40,736 nt of DNA from IMG/VR virus record IMGVR_UViG_3300024517_000038, positions 1 through 40,736 of that record; one strand, given 5' to 3'. Position numbers and translations under genes: made by a program. Positions 1 to 8,709 of the stretch are shown piece by piece (the stretch's first letter is position 1; each line of letters opens with the position of its first letter). This stretch comes from a virus. The notes below the pieces were generated by a model. The model did no database searches and had not been told where the DNA came from. It was given only the letters and a program-made list of their open reading frames with translations.

Positions 1-143
1 TCAACAAACGTTACCCCGTGTATTGTCGAGAAGTTATTTGCCAGGGTAATCATGGGCTCATTGATGTCCTGGTCTCGGACTAGCCGGGTGGCCCCTGGAC
101 ACGCCGCGTAGATATGCACCTTCTTTGTGGTGGTGATACCGCT
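1..143. repeat. Terminal direct repeat, left copy
   Basis: These 143 bases recur at the right end of the window (40594-40736). Aligned by eye there are two differences: T at 12 against C at 40605, and G at 135 against A at 40728. A beta-helix reading frame runs uninterrupted through both copies, so the contig closes on itself. This is either an assembly overlap of a circular or circularly permuted genome, or a short true terminal redundancy. The two mismatches suggest the reads came from a mixed phage population. Confidence 0.93.
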
Positions 144-422
144 CCGCATGACCCAGTTGCCCTCCGATAAGATGAGCCTCCCGCCGCCCTTCGGTAGCGT
201 GGCTATGGCCTCATAGATTGATACGTCTGGCGTTACGACCGGCCCGAGGTTGGAGATGTGCATCTGTAGTGCGCGGATCTGACTGTCTCTTCCCATGTGT
301 CTCATCGAGCCCTGCGCCGCCGGAGAGACCAGCGGTACCGAGGGGAACAGGTAGCCCTGCGGGTTTCTCCTGACCTTGAATGTCTTTGAGGTCACGTATG
401 ACGGGCTCCTCAGAAAGCTCAT
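1..422 (-). CDS. Beta-helix (pectin-lyase-like) virion protein, N-terminal part
   Basis: This is the first 140 codons of a 272-aa protein whose remainder lies at 40197-40593, across the window joint. The start is ATG at 422, whose ATGA overlaps the TGA of the upstream nozzle-like gene; a G-rich Shine-Dalgarno precedes it. After a basic N-terminus (MSFLRSPSYVTSK) comes a VSIYEAIATLPKGGGRL segment, which resembles the capping helix and first strand of phage right-handed beta-helix proteins. Such proteins are usually tailspikes or fibre-associated enzymes or adhesins. At 272 aa it is short for a complete tailspike, so it may be a small spike or accessory adhesin. The fold is inferred from sequence pattern; the position among tail genes agrees with it. 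Confidence 0.75.
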   Translation of the reverse strand, partial: MSFLRSPSYVTSKTFKVRRNPQGYLFPSVPLVSPAAQGSMRHMGRDSQIRALQMHISNLGPVVTPDVSIYEAIATLPKGGGRLILSEGNWVMRSGITTTKKVHIYAACPGATRLVRDQDINEPMITLANNFSTIHGVTFV

Positions 423-2509
423 CGCTGGTCCCCCGCATCCGATTCAAGGGAAAACGATTGGATGACAAGCCCTGACGGTATCCAACCGGCTGCCGTGTTT
501 GCTGGCCACGCAAAAAACCCGACCCTGCACGAGCGCGAGCGCACGCTGCCGCACTGCGGGGTGGAGGAGAACCAGTCCCTCTCCATCCATTTGGCTGTAC
601 CCCATTTCATGGGCGGTGGGGCTATGCCATTGTCCCCATACGTGACAGCGCCGCTCAGGGTCACCCCCGTGGCTCCGCTCGACGCAGCGGTGGTTGCCGA
701 CTGCACGGTACTCATGTCGCCCCAGAATGATGTGGACATCGGGTTCGGGTGCATTGGTATCCCGGCTGTCGTTTGCTGCCGGTCTGGGTCTGTAACAGCA
801 TCAACTGCCGTTGGCCCCTCCACGTCGTGGTCGCAATGCCCCTCTTCGCCCATGGCCATCATCACGGGGGTTGAGAATGTTCTATTTGCAGGGCCCATGG
901 CCGAGGTCCCCTGGAAGCTCCTGCCTCTAGAGAGCATCTTTATGCGAACTGGTCTAAAGACCGTTGTCACATCGCTTTCCTTGAAAAGCCGCCCACTGAG
1001 CCAGCATGTTGGGATTGCGTGGTTGTTGCTGTCCAGGGCTTTTGAGTGGTCGTATTCCAGCCCATACTCCTGAAGCTCCGAGTCTGCGCTGGTTGTAAAC
1101 ACCCTCTCAACATTGCGCTCCCTGACGACACACCCGCTGAACATGCACGAGCCAACCTGCTTCGGGCTCTGGCCCCCGGTGTACCCTCCATAAATGGCAG
1201 AGCCCTTCATGTAGAAGGTCCATGCGGATAGCTGGTAGTTATACACAGCAGTAAGAGCGAAGCTGAATGTCGCATGCATCTGGCACTGGATAGAAAACCA
1301 GACCTCGTTTCGACCGGGGATATGGAGGGCTTGGGTCAGTTGCTGCCCACCGCCAGCTATTTTGAATGGCCATCCAGCATTTGATAGAAAATGCGACATG
1401 TATCTCGGGGCAGCATGGGCTGCTGTGGAGTCGCCCCACAGTGAGCCAATTGGGTCACTTATCTTCTGGACCATGCCCTTTGTTTTTTGCAGCCGACTTG
1501 TCCCACCCATGAAGGCGTATATGCCATCGTGAGACATGAAGAGTATCGAGTCGCCAATGTTCACCACGCTGTCTGGGGCAACGCATCCCACGCCATGCAC
1601 GACCTTGTGCATTGCTAGCGGGGATTGGGATCCAAGGATGCCGACAAGGAGGTAGATTGCCTTGTCTGAGAAAATCACCAGATTGCTCTGAAACGGGATC
1701 ATCCCCGTGATCTTCTCTCCGGGGTCAATCGCCGCGAAGCTGTCCCTCTGAATCGCAAAGGGGTCGTACAGATCTGACCACGCCAGGAAATCTGGCTCAA
1801 GGGACTTCATCGACTTGTCGTGTTTTCCTGTCGCCCCCCCCGCAAGGTCGGGGGCATCCTCAAGCGGGTCTGACAGAGTCACTGTCTCCCCCCGCCGGAA
1901 CCCGGCGTAGAAAACAGCCTGCTGATGCACCACAGCGATATCGCCCCTTGGGGGGGATATCCAATACGCCTGAGATATGGCAGCCTGCTGCCTCGTGAGC
2001 ATTGTATTGGTCAGTTCAAATTCAGAATAATACGTTGGATCGAAGACATACGTGGCATATTGGGTTGTCACAAGACATACGTTTGCAGCCGTATCAACTT
2101 CTCCATCCCCATCGGTATCCTCCGGGCCGAGCATATCAACGAAGCTACACCGAAACTCCGGGTTGTTCGGCTCACCAAGCGTTGATGTGAGATTTTGCCC
2201 GGCAGTGAAGTTTGAGCCATCCCTGATAAGGTACTGCCCGTTTTTAGACAAAGGCAAAAACATGATATCGCCATTTGCCTTCGGACCCACAAGCAGCAAG
2301 TACTCTTCGCCGTGAGATGAGGTGAAGTGATGTATCTGCGCTCTTTTGACTGCGATGCCATTCAGGCGATTTTCAAACCCACGTCGCGACTCAATGAACC
2401 CTCGGCTGTAATCAATGTTGATCGAGACGGCGGCATGCTCCGGCTTCTGTGCGTTTTCGCGCTCCTCAACCCCTGGGAACGGACCACGTATGGGGATAAC
2501 CTTCGGCAT
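419..2509 (-). CDS. Tail nozzle / tail-tubular-B-like structural protein
   Basis: A 696-aa protein read after the adaptor gene and before the beta-helix gene. It opens with PFPGVEERENAQKPEHA and a segment SRGFIESRRGFENRL, then many short beta-rich stretches with repeated aromatic and Gly motifs (for example LLLVGPKANGD, SILFMSHDGIYAF). This pattern resembles the propeller-like nozzle or stabilisation proteins of podoviruses (T7 gp12-like in role). The start ATG at 2509 has an AGGAG Shine-Dalgarno at good spacing, and the gene follows the adaptor by 8 bp. No catalytic motif is visible. The assignment rests mainly on gene order (adaptor, then this, then fibre genes), overall size and beta-rich composition, so the exact virion role is inferred. 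Confidence 0.6.
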   Translation of the reverse strand: MPKVIPIRGPFPGVEERENAQKPEHAAVSINIDYSRGFIESRRGFENRLNGIAVKRAQIHHFTSSHGEEYLLLVGPKANGDIMFLPLSKNGQYLIRDGSNFTAGQNLTSTLGEPNNPEFRCSFVDMLGPEDTDGDGEVDTAANVCLVTTQYATYVFDPTYYSEFELTNTMLTRQQAAISQAYWISPPRGDIAVVHQQAVFYAGFRRGETVTLSDPLEDAPDLAGGATGKHDKSMKSLEPDFLAWSDLYDPFAIQRDSFAAIDPGEKITGMIPFQSNLVIFSDKAIYLLVGILGSQSPLAMHKVVHGVGCVAPDSVVNIGDSILFMSHDGIYAFMGGTSRLQKTKGMVQKISDPIGSLWGDSTAAHAAPRYMSHFLSNAGWPFKIAGGGQQLTQALHIPGRNEVWFSIQCQMHATFSFALTAVYNYQLSAWTFYMKGSAIYGGYTGGQSPKQVGSCMFSGCVVRERNVERVFTTSADSELQEYGLEYDHSKALDSNNHAIPTCWLSGRLFKESDVTTVFRPVRIKMLSRGRSFQGTSAMGPANRTFSTPVMMAMGEEGHCDHDVEGPTAVDAVTDPDRQQTTAGIPMHPNPMSTSFWGDMSTVQSATTAASSGATGVTLSGAVTYGDNGIAPPPMKWGTAKWMERDWFSSTPQCGSVRSRSCRVGFFAWPANTAAGWIPSGLVIQSFSLESDAGDQR

Positions 2510-2517
2510 TCAAGCTC

Positions 2518-3216
2518 CTAGTGGTGCCCAATATAGCGTACTTGCCGAGGCTCGTCTGCATTGATTTCCTCTGCGTGCTGCTCAATCTCCAGTTTCGAGC
2601 TTTCCCACAGCCGGTCTATCGTGGGGTTCTGGCCATTCTGCTTTGAGTTCATCAGCCACGCCAAACAATACGCGACCGAATCATGAAAGCTCTCCGCCAT
2701 CCCGCCCAGGCACTCGGTTGCATCGCTCGTCACCTTGTCTAGCATCTGGACGTAATAGATGGTGCATTGCAGCGCCTCGCCTGGGAGTGGTGCTACAAAC
2801 AGCTTAGTGCCCCTCAGGCAGTAGTAGCGCCCCCTCGGGACCCAGTACGGCGACGAGTCTTGCAGGAACTTCGTTCTGTCCTGGAACATCATCGGCTTCC
2901 ATTTGGCTGGAAGGTTGGCCGAGGTCACACTCCCGGCGGTTTCCTTGCTCTCAATGCCAAGGATTTTGTATGGCACAGCCGCGACTCCACAATCGGAGAC
3001 GATGTCCTGGATTTCCGTGTCCGCCGGCCAGGCAAAATTCGTGCTGGTGTGGTAGTGCCCCGGATTGGCCTTGACCAGCATCCGCCACACGATTCGGTTC
3101 GCCTCGTCGAACAGGGCGTTCATCTGGGTGTCGGTCCAAAAGAGCGCACCCTTCTCGTCCATCAGGGTCTTCGCAAGTGTCTTTGCCTGGGCCCTGGTTA
3201 GACTTACCGTTGCCAT
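2518..3216 (-). CDS. Head-tail adaptor (connector) protein
   Basis: A 232-aa protein with an alpha-helical N-terminus (residues 5-50; SLTRAQAKTLAKTLMDEKG, then DTQMNALFDEANRIVWRML) and C-terminus (residues 165-220), flanking a short beta-rich centre with YWVPRGRYYCLRGTKLFVAP. Helical adaptor proteins of this size join the portal to the nozzle in podoviruses, and this gene sits directly before the nozzle-like gene. Its ATG at 3216 has a GGAG Shine-Dalgarno that lies inside the end of the upstream gene (3-bp gap), so translation is probably coupled. The call is inferred from context and secondary-structure pattern; a minor tail protein is the alternative. Confidence 0.6.
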   Translation of the reverse strand: MATVSLTRAQAKTLAKTLMDEKGALFWTDTQMNALFDEANRIVWRMLVKANPGHYHTSTNFAWPADTEIQDIVSDCGVAAVPYKILGIESKETAGSVTSANLPAKWKPMMFQDRTKFLQDSSPYWVPRGRYYCLRGTKLFVAPLPGEALQCTIYYVQMLDKVTSDATECLGGMAESFHDSVAYCLAWLMNSKQNGQNPTIDRLWESSKLEIEQHAEEINADEPRQVRYIGHH

Positions 3217-3219
3217 GTG

Positions 3220-3726
3220 TTATCTCCAGGAGGTCGGCCCGAACCATTTTGTGGATGCGGGGTGTTTGGGTATGTATCCAACCTTGTTCTTTACGAGCGG
3301 CTTGATTCGATCAAAAGCCTGCTTGGCGGCGTACTCAAGCTCATCGCCCTCGCTTTTCTCTTTCGTCTCTTCAATCCAATTTGCATGATCGAACTGAAGC
3401 ATGTACTTCTGACCGCCCTGCCGCCATAGATCGCACCGCTGGATATATGGTATAAGTCTTGGATCTCGAATGTGGAGCGCCAACCCATCGTCGGTCTCCC
3501 ACCGCTTCCAAATGAAGGGTGCTTGCTCGGAGGTAGCGATTGTCTTTGCACCATACTTCATATGCACAGTCGCAGGAACCACCCGAGCAAGCATCCATCG
3601 CTTCTCTTTTCCACACCAACCGACAATAAGTTTGTCATCATGCACACGCTCGCGGATACGTCGAGTCTCCACGTCGTTCCACTTGATGCGCTTGATGTCG
3701 CGCCATTGTCGCTCAGTGAGTACCAT
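3220..3726 (-). CDS. Unknown late protein, 168 aa
   Basis: I do not recognise this protein. It is basic and rich in Trp and Arg, with segments such as KLIVGWCGKEKRWMLARVVP and DDGLALHIRDPRLIPYIQRCD, and a charged helical C-terminal third (residues 115-145). The mix of short strands and aromatic residues suggests a compact alpha/beta fold. Its ATG overlaps the stop of the previous gene (TAATG) and it ends 3 bp before the adaptor gene, so it is in the middle of a coupled head-tail gene run. A head-completion, neck or assembly-chaperone role is possible from position alone. No signal peptide or membrane segment is seen. Confidence 0.6.
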   Translation of the reverse strand: MVLTERQWRDIKRIKWNDVETRRIRERVHDDKLIVGWCGKEKRWMLARVVPATVHMKYGAKTIATSEQAPFIWKRWETDDGLALHIRDPRLIPYIQRCDLWRQGGQKYMLQFDHANWIEETKEKSEGDELEYAAKQAFDRIKPLVKNKVGYIPKHPASTKWFGPTSWR

Positions 3727-4322
3727 TATGCATCCGTAGGATCGGCTAGGTCGCTAACCTGCGAACCGCTGGTCAACTTGGGCAGGTACGCCCACTCAAT
3801 ACCAACCAAAACCGGATCCATGTCGTTGGCGTCCGCTGCAAGCTCCACGTCCACCGTGAGGTAGTCCGTAGTCGATGCAATCGAGTCAGCACTAATCGCG
3901 CCCCACTTCGTGGCGTGGATGACATCCGCCACGCCTGTGTGAGCATCTGCCGCAATCACGTTGTCCAGCGCGGTAGTTCCCATCGCTGCTGTCGGAGCCG
4001 TGCTGTATGCCTTCTCCTGATACCATACAGCCCACGTCACCTCCATGCCTGCGGTTGCCCCCGTCCCATTGTCAGACCAGATGCAGCGCACAAAAATATT
4101 GTTTTCCGTGTCCCAATAGCTTGGAACCGGGAACGTCAATCGGGCGAAGTCATTTGCGTCAGTAGGCTTCACACCCACCACGCCTAGGGCGCCAATTTCT
4201 GACAGCTTTGAAGCGCCGCCGATGGTTCCCTTGATGTGCGTTGCCAACTCGTAATAGTTGAAGGTGTACGCCGACATAAATTCGGTCTTGTACTTGTATC
4301 CGATATTTCGGTCTTTAATCAT
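3726..4322 (-). CDS. Unknown beta-rich virion-associated protein, 198 aa
   Basis: The protein is acidic, rich in Ala, Thr and Asp, and has alternating hydrophobic stretches such as NDFARLTFPVPSYWD, NIFVRCIWSDNG, MEVTWAVWYQEKAY and DYLTVDVELAADA, which look like strands of a beta-sandwich. It sits just downstream of the capsid gene and its terminator, where decoration, head-fibre or capsid-associated proteins often lie. The start ATG at 4322 has a GGAG about ten bases upstream. The stop TAA overlaps the start of the next gene (TAATG). I infer a structural role only from composition and position. Confidence 0.6.
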   Translation of the reverse strand: MIKDRNIGYKYKTEFMSAYTFNYYELATHIKGTIGGASKLSEIGALGVVGVKPTDANDFARLTFPVPSYWDTENNIFVRCIWSDNGTGATAGMEVTWAVWYQEKAYSTAPTAAMGTTALDNVIAADAHTGVADVIHATKWGAISADSIASTTDYLTVDVELAADANDMDPVLVGIEWAYLPKLTSGSQVSDLADPTDA

Positions 4323-4365
4323 GGCTCATCACTCCACAGTTTTCCCCCCGAAGGGATACTGAATG

Positions 4366-4392
4366 AAAAGGAAGGGGGGCTTCATGCCCCCC
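4366..4392 (-). terminator. Intrinsic terminator after the capsid gene
   Basis: Read on the minus strand there is a perfect 7-bp stem GGGGGGC/GCCCCCC (4386-4392 with 4374-4380) and a 5-base loop, followed by TTCCTTTT. It lies 10 bp past the capsid stop and before the next start. Such a site would make capsid mRNA more abundant than downstream tail mRNA, as in many phages. The T tract is interrupted by CC, so partial read-through is likely. Confidence 0.75.
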
Positions 4393-4401
4393 AAACCTAA
4401 A

Positions 4402-5709
4402 TTAGAAAATGGTATTGCTGATTGCCAGGTCTTTGAGAAGGACGTGTGTGTTACGTCGCTCGCAGCCCAACTCACCGTAGAAGCACATGAATGCTTCCCA
4501 GGCGTCTTTATCGACAACACGGCTCATCATTGAGCCATCCCGGTTAGCCCAGGCCCAGTCCTTTTGGACATAGTATTTAATGTCCGCAGTATTGACAAAG
4601 TACAGCGCACCATACGTGCAGTGCTTGTCAAACTCAATTGGGATCGGGTTAGTCCCGCCGGCATACGACAACTTCTGGAAACCACCGCGCAATTGCTCGG
4701 GAGCATATCGCACGTCAGATGTCAGAAGGTTGATGTACTCACGCCGTGCGCTGTGGTGCCCCATAATCAAACCGGGCTCCGCACCGCCAACCTCATCAGC
4801 CGTATCCACAGCCAACTGCATCAATTCCAAGCTCAACGGGCGGGCTGTCCCGCTGTTTGCAAGCTCAGATGCAGCCCACTCCGGAAAATCCGTCGTACTG
4901 ATTGCCTGGAACGAGCCCGACGATTGGGCTTGAACGATATTGGCAATACCAGTCAACTCGGCATTCATGCTGTTGGATCCCGAACTATCGCCACGAACAA
5001 AAACATCATCTTGCGTAACGGCAGTTGAGGCGTCCAGCACGACCTGGGAGTTTGCAGAATCGACGGACTCGATAAACGTGGACCCGCGATGGGTCCCGTC
5101 TGACGCCAAAATGCTTACTTTCATCCCAGGCTTGAGATAGCGCGTTCCCGCCTTGCCGTTCCCGGAATCTAGGGTCTGCGTTTTGCTCGTCGTGGTGCCC
5201 GCAACGCTCTTAACGCCTAATACGCCAGTGAGATCCATCACGGAGTTATCTGATGCCTTGCGCGGCAATAGCCCGAAAAGCTGACGGTTCAAATCGTCAC
5301 GCAAGTCACGGCGCATGCCTTCGACCTCAGAGCGCAATGCCGAAGCAAAAGCTCCTCGATCTCCACGGGATGCCTCGATGACCGGACCGGTTAATTCGAT
5401 TCGACCGTAAAGGTATTTCGCGGAAATGTTGACATCATCGTATCGTTGGCGATCTGCCGCTGGCAAAGTTCCGTTCTCTCCGCGAGCACCAACGCCAGAA
5501 GTCCGACGAAGATTCACAGGGAAGACGATCTTACGACCAACAAAGCTACGCTTTGATTTTTCAATGTGCTGTAAAAGGGTTACCTGAGTATTGAGATGGT
5601 CTCGCACCGTGCCTTCAAAGAAGTCTTTGAGGACGGCATTAAAACCGTTAGTAAAGGTGGTATCCGCTGCTCCCGAGGGAAGTGGAAATCCACCGCCTTG
5701 ACCTGCCAT
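4402..5709 (-). CDS. Major capsid protein (HK97-fold type)
   Basis: At 435 aa this has the usual size of an HK97-fold coat protein. The N-terminal helix LKDFFEGTVRDHLNTQVTLL, the following K-R-rich strand region with VFPVNLRRTSGVGARGENG, and the segment ISAKYLYGRIELTGPVIEAS match the E-loop and spine-helix pattern of phage coat proteins of this class. A long helix (EVEGMRRDLRDDLNRQLFG) follows near residue 130. The C-terminus carries a typical P-domain-like region ending in GELGCERRNTHVLLKDLA. It follows the scaffold gene and is followed by a terminator, the classic arrangement. The start ATG at 5709 has a GAAAGG sequence a little far upstream (about 12 bases). Confidence 0.88.
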   Translation of the reverse strand: MAGQGGGFPLPSGAADTTFTNGFNAVLKDFFEGTVRDHLNTQVTLLQHIEKSKRSFVGRKIVFPVNLRRTSGVGARGENGTLPAADRQRYDDVNISAKYLYGRIELTGPVIEASRGDRGAFASALRSEVEGMRRDLRDDLNRQLFGLLPRKASDNSVMDLTGVLGVKSVAGTTTSKTQTLDSGNGKAGTRYLKPGMKVSILASDGTHRGSTFIESVDSANSQVVLDASTAVTQDDVFVRGDSSGSNSMNAELTGIANIVQAQSSGSFQAISTTDFPEWAASELANSGTARPLSLELMQLAVDTADEVGGAEPGLIMGHHSARREYINLLTSDVRYAPEQLRGGFQKLSYAGGTNPIPIEFDKHCTYGALYFVNTADIKYYVQKDWAWANRDGSMMSRVVDKDAWEAFMCFYGELGCERRNTHVLLKDLAISNTIF

Positions 5710-5724
5710 GGTATTTTAGCCTTT

Positions 5725-6453
5725 CTATTCGATTGACAGTAAGTATTCAATCGCGGCTTCTTCGGCTAGATCGAGGTCATCTCCAATGTCTACAGGCTTG
5801 ATTGCTCCCTTGCGACCAGCAGGCGCGAGTCGGCGTCCACGGGGTTTATACCCTCGCTTGGATGCCCACTCCTCAAAACGCTTGTGGGTCCCGGAATGGC
5901 TCTTTTTGGCCAAATCCATCACCCGTGCGTTTGGGTTCCTGGCAAGTGCATCGAGGACAAACAGATCGTTCATATCCGGGTATTTGCTTCGCGCCGAATC
6001 AAGCTCTCCTCGAATTTGCCTTTCGGCATCTTTGACTTGAGATTGACGGCTATTGCTCTCTTGTCGAGAGTGAAGCGCCCGAATAATCTTCTCCAGCTTG
6101 GCGACTTTGCCTTCAAGCGGGTCTGAATAGGCGTCCTCTTCTGCCTCACTTTCCTGGTTTTGGGAACTCGCTGCGCGCTGCATGTGTTGGACATATTGCT
6201 CCATACTTGCCTGTCGTCCGCGAAGTTCGCTGAACTGCTGCATCAACTCATCACGCTCGGTCCTCAGGTCTCGCAATTGCTCGCGGGACTTTTTGAACCG
6301 TTTGTAAGGAATTGGTTGCGGCTCACCATCGTCTCCAATTTCAGGCTCATCGTCGATATCGTCCGACGCAAACGAAGTGTCCTGATCTTCTTCGACGCTA
6401 TATTCCGAGGACGGCGTCTCCTCGTGACTGTTATCGCCCGCATAATCTTCCAT
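5725..6453 (-). CDS. Capsid scaffolding protein
   Basis: A 242-aa, very charged protein between portal and capsid genes. The N-terminus (residues 1-48) is acidic and disordered in appearance; residues 50-100 and 120-160 form probable coiled coils (for example QLRDLRTERDELMQQFSELR). The C-terminal region is basic (KRGYKPRGRRLAPAGRKG) before an acidic helix. Scaffolding proteins commonly have a coiled-coil body and a basic C-terminal end that binds coat protein. The ATG at 6453 has an AGGAGA Shine-Dalgarno six bases upstream. No protease gene is nearby, so scaffold is probably released intact, as in P22. Confidence 0.8.
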   Translation of the reverse strand: MEDYAGDNSHEETPSSEYSVEEDQDTSFASDDIDDEPEIGDDGEPQPIPYKRFKKSREQLRDLRTERDELMQQFSELRGRQASMEQYVQHMQRAASSQNQESEAEEDAYSDPLEGKVAKLEKIIRALHSRQESNSRQSQVKDAERQIRGELDSARSKYPDMNDLFVLDALARNPNARVMDLAKKSHSGTHKRFEEWASKRGYKPRGRRLAPAGRKGAIKPVDIGDDLDLAEEAAIEYLLSIE

Positions 6454-6492
6454 GAAGCTCTCCTGGTTTATCGTCCCAGTTTACGAAGTTGG

Positions 6493-8709
6493 TTAGGCTT
6501 CAAACCCAAACTCATAGTCCGCTACGCCAGGGCCCCGTGTCCCAATCGCTTGATTAAGCTCCGGAGTGCCCCCACCCATTAGACCACCCTCACCCATGCC
6601 TGCTTCTCCCGGAGGAGCCATCGGCATGGCTTCAGTTCCTGGTGCCATTATAGCGCCTTGTCCTTGCGCCATGTCAACACCTAGTTCATCTCCGATCATC
6701 CCAGCGGGCATTTCAGGCGGCGGCATGTCTTTGCCTCCAGCCTCTACATAGCTCGACCACCAGGGAACACCCTGTGCATTTTGGCTTTCCATGTAGTAGT
6801 GCCAGGCTAAATGTCGGACAAAATTCTCTTGTACCTCTGTCGGCAAGATTCGATATTCCACGCTCTTCATGAACGCCATGTGAACATCGATGTGAGTGAG
6901 GTGGTCTTCCCACGGCTGCACATCAGACCATCCGCCGTTTTTGATTAGTTCCACTTCCTCTTTCGAGTAGTTTCTGTCTCTGGAGTCGTCGCCTTCCAGC
7001 AGGTCTGTGTCGCCAAATTCCATCATCTTGCGGGCCATCATCTTGGCCTGCGGGTCTGCCGGATCTCCAAGCAGCCCAACCTGGAACGCTTGCATCACTT
7101 GCTCGCGACGATACGAGGGATGCTTCGGTAGCATCGAGTTTGCGACGATGCGGACATCGGTGCTCTGGATATCAGATGAATAAAAGTCAAATACATCGAT
7201 AGCCTTGTTTTTGCCCACCGCGCGAATCGTCATGGGAATCGGCATATAATCGCGCCAGAATCGAAGCAAGCAGGCGCATAGGTCCTCGATTGCCCGCTCC
7301 ATCTCGCGCACCGTGGGCCCGAGCTTTGTTTGATCTAAGTCAGACAAAAGGCCAATGGCGCGGCCAGATGTTGCCGCAGAGGCAAGCCCCCTGGTGATGT
7401 CGCTGACGCCGCTGATTGCCTCGATGTGGCCAATCTGCTCGTCCTGAATAGCGCGATGCTCCGGAGACAGTGGAGGTGGGGGAAGAGGTTGTGGGGGCCT
7501 TGTGGCGGTGCGCGAGTACACAATCACTTCCCCCGGCTGGTCGGTGATTTGATGCTTTTCTATTGACCCCTTCTCGGCTAACCATTTAGGCGAGGCGTGG
7601 ATGTTTTTGTTTTCAATTCGCTGGCTTACCGCCTTATTTAATTCCTTCTGCGGAGCGATTATTGACTTGACGACTCCCTCGCCGGCAAACTTTCCAGGCG
7701 AGGTGACGTGCCGGGCCATTACAAATGGCATCATCCCATAGGGAAGCTCGTTGGATTGCTCCAGCAAGATATCTCCGGCCACAACCAGATATCGTCCGTC
7801 TGGGAAGCGGGGGGATGGGCGCTCGAAATACTCCAGGACAACCACTCGGTCCACGTACTTCTCATCCAGGCCCTCGTTGCCGCTGAACTCTTTGATGATT
7901 TGCGCGCTCTGGGTGTCGGCATGATAGGAATCGGACTGGCTGACGTACTTGCCCTTGGGCCAGTTGTCTTTGATTTGGTCGATATGCAGCGAGTTCGCAT
8001 GCACAATCCACCGGGCGCTCTCCAGGTCCTTCGCTCCTGGGTCCCACGCCACGTCCAAAACACTCAAGACATCGACAACAGGGAAGCCGGTCTTTTCGGA
8101 CTTGCGCTTTTTCTTCGCCTTCGGCTTGGGCTCGCCCTCCATCTCTTCGGCGCTCTCACCGACGACCCCTTCCAGGTGCTCTACGATGGGCTGCTCTTCT
8201 TCAAACTCATAATCATGCCCAGCCGTTGGATCCCACCACACGCGAAAGAATGCTGTGCCTGTCGTGGCCATCCACTTGCAGAACTCATGCATCTTCACTT
8301 GCATGTTTGTCTCGTGCCAGATGTGGTTCAAAAGCTTTTCAGATGCCCTGGCCCGATCTTTATCATCATCGTCATCGGTCGCTGGCATGACCATGAAACC
8401 GGGGCGGTTTTCAGTCAGCTTGCCCACAAGGGTCTCGACCGTAGGCATGATGTAATTCAAAGTCATCCGCACGCGCCATGGTGGCGGGGATGGCTCTTCC
8501 AGCATCTGGGTCACACGGTTCCAGCGAGTCCACTGCTTGCCGGTGTAAAACGCTGTGCCCAGCCAGGCATGCTCAATGACGCTTTGTTTCGCTTTTTCGG
8601 ATAGCTCATACTGCTCACGCACGAAAGAGGCCAGCTTCTTTTCTTTGCTTTTCGGCTCGTAAGAGGCCTTTTTGCCCTCTTCGTACTCTCTGGTGATCGG
8701 GCCATCCAT
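6493..8709 (-). CDS. Portal protein (P22-like)
   Basis: At 738 aa this is close to the size of P22-type portals (about 725 aa). Key segments are RVRMTLNYIMPTVETLVGKL with NRPGFMVMP (residues about 80-108), the core FCKWMATTGTAFFRVWWDP (about 145-165), VVDVLSVLDVAWDPGAKDL, and a helical stem region after residue 400 with QIGHIEAISGVSD and SGRAIGLLSDLDQTKLGP. An insertion of acidic and Lys-rich residues lies near 180-215. The C-terminal 90 residues are rich in Met, Pro and Gly and may be flexible. The portal forms the dodecameric DNA channel at one capsid vertex. Its ATG immediately follows the TAG of the upstream gene, so translation is probably coupled. Confidence 0.85.
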   Translation of the reverse strand: MDGPITREYEEGKKASYEPKSKEKKLASFVREQYELSEKAKQSVIEHAWLGTAFYTGKQWTRWNRVTQMLEEPSPPPWRVRMTLNYIMPTVETLVGKLTENRPGFMVMPATDDDDDKDRARASEKLLNHIWHETNMQVKMHEFCKWMATTGTAFFRVWWDPTAGHDYEFEEEQPIVEHLEGVVGESAEEMEGEPKPKAKKKRKSEKTGFPVVDVLSVLDVAWDPGAKDLESARWIVHANSLHIDQIKDNWPKGKYVSQSDSYHADTQSAQIIKEFSGNEGLDEKYVDRVVVLEYFERPSPRFPDGRYLVVAGDILLEQSNELPYGMMPFVMARHVTSPGKFAGEGVVKSIIAPQKELNKAVSQRIENKNIHASPKWLAEKGSIEKHQITDQPGEVIVYSRTATRPPQPLPPPPLSPEHRAIQDEQIGHIEAISGVSDITRGLASAATSGRAIGLLSDLDQTKLGPTVREMERAIEDLCACLLRFWRDYMPIPMTIRAVGKNKAIDVFDFYSSDIQSTDVRIVANSMLPKHPSYRREQVMQAFQVGLLGDPADPQAKMMARKMMEFGDTDLLEGDDSRDRNYSKEEVELIKNGGWSDVQPWEDHLTHIDVHMAFMKSVEYRILPTEVQENFVRHLAWHYYMESQNAQGVPWWSSYVEAGGKDMPPPEMPAGMIGDELGVDMAQGQGAIMAPGTEAMPMAPPGEAGMGEGGLMGGGTPELNQAIGTRGPGVADYEFGFEA

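Noticed and set aside
7708-8604. 298-codon open frame on the plus strand opposite the portal gene
   Set aside because: It lies entirely antisense to the portal, has no Shine-Dalgarno and its translation lacks a coherent domain; long antisense frames are common in GC-rich phage genes.
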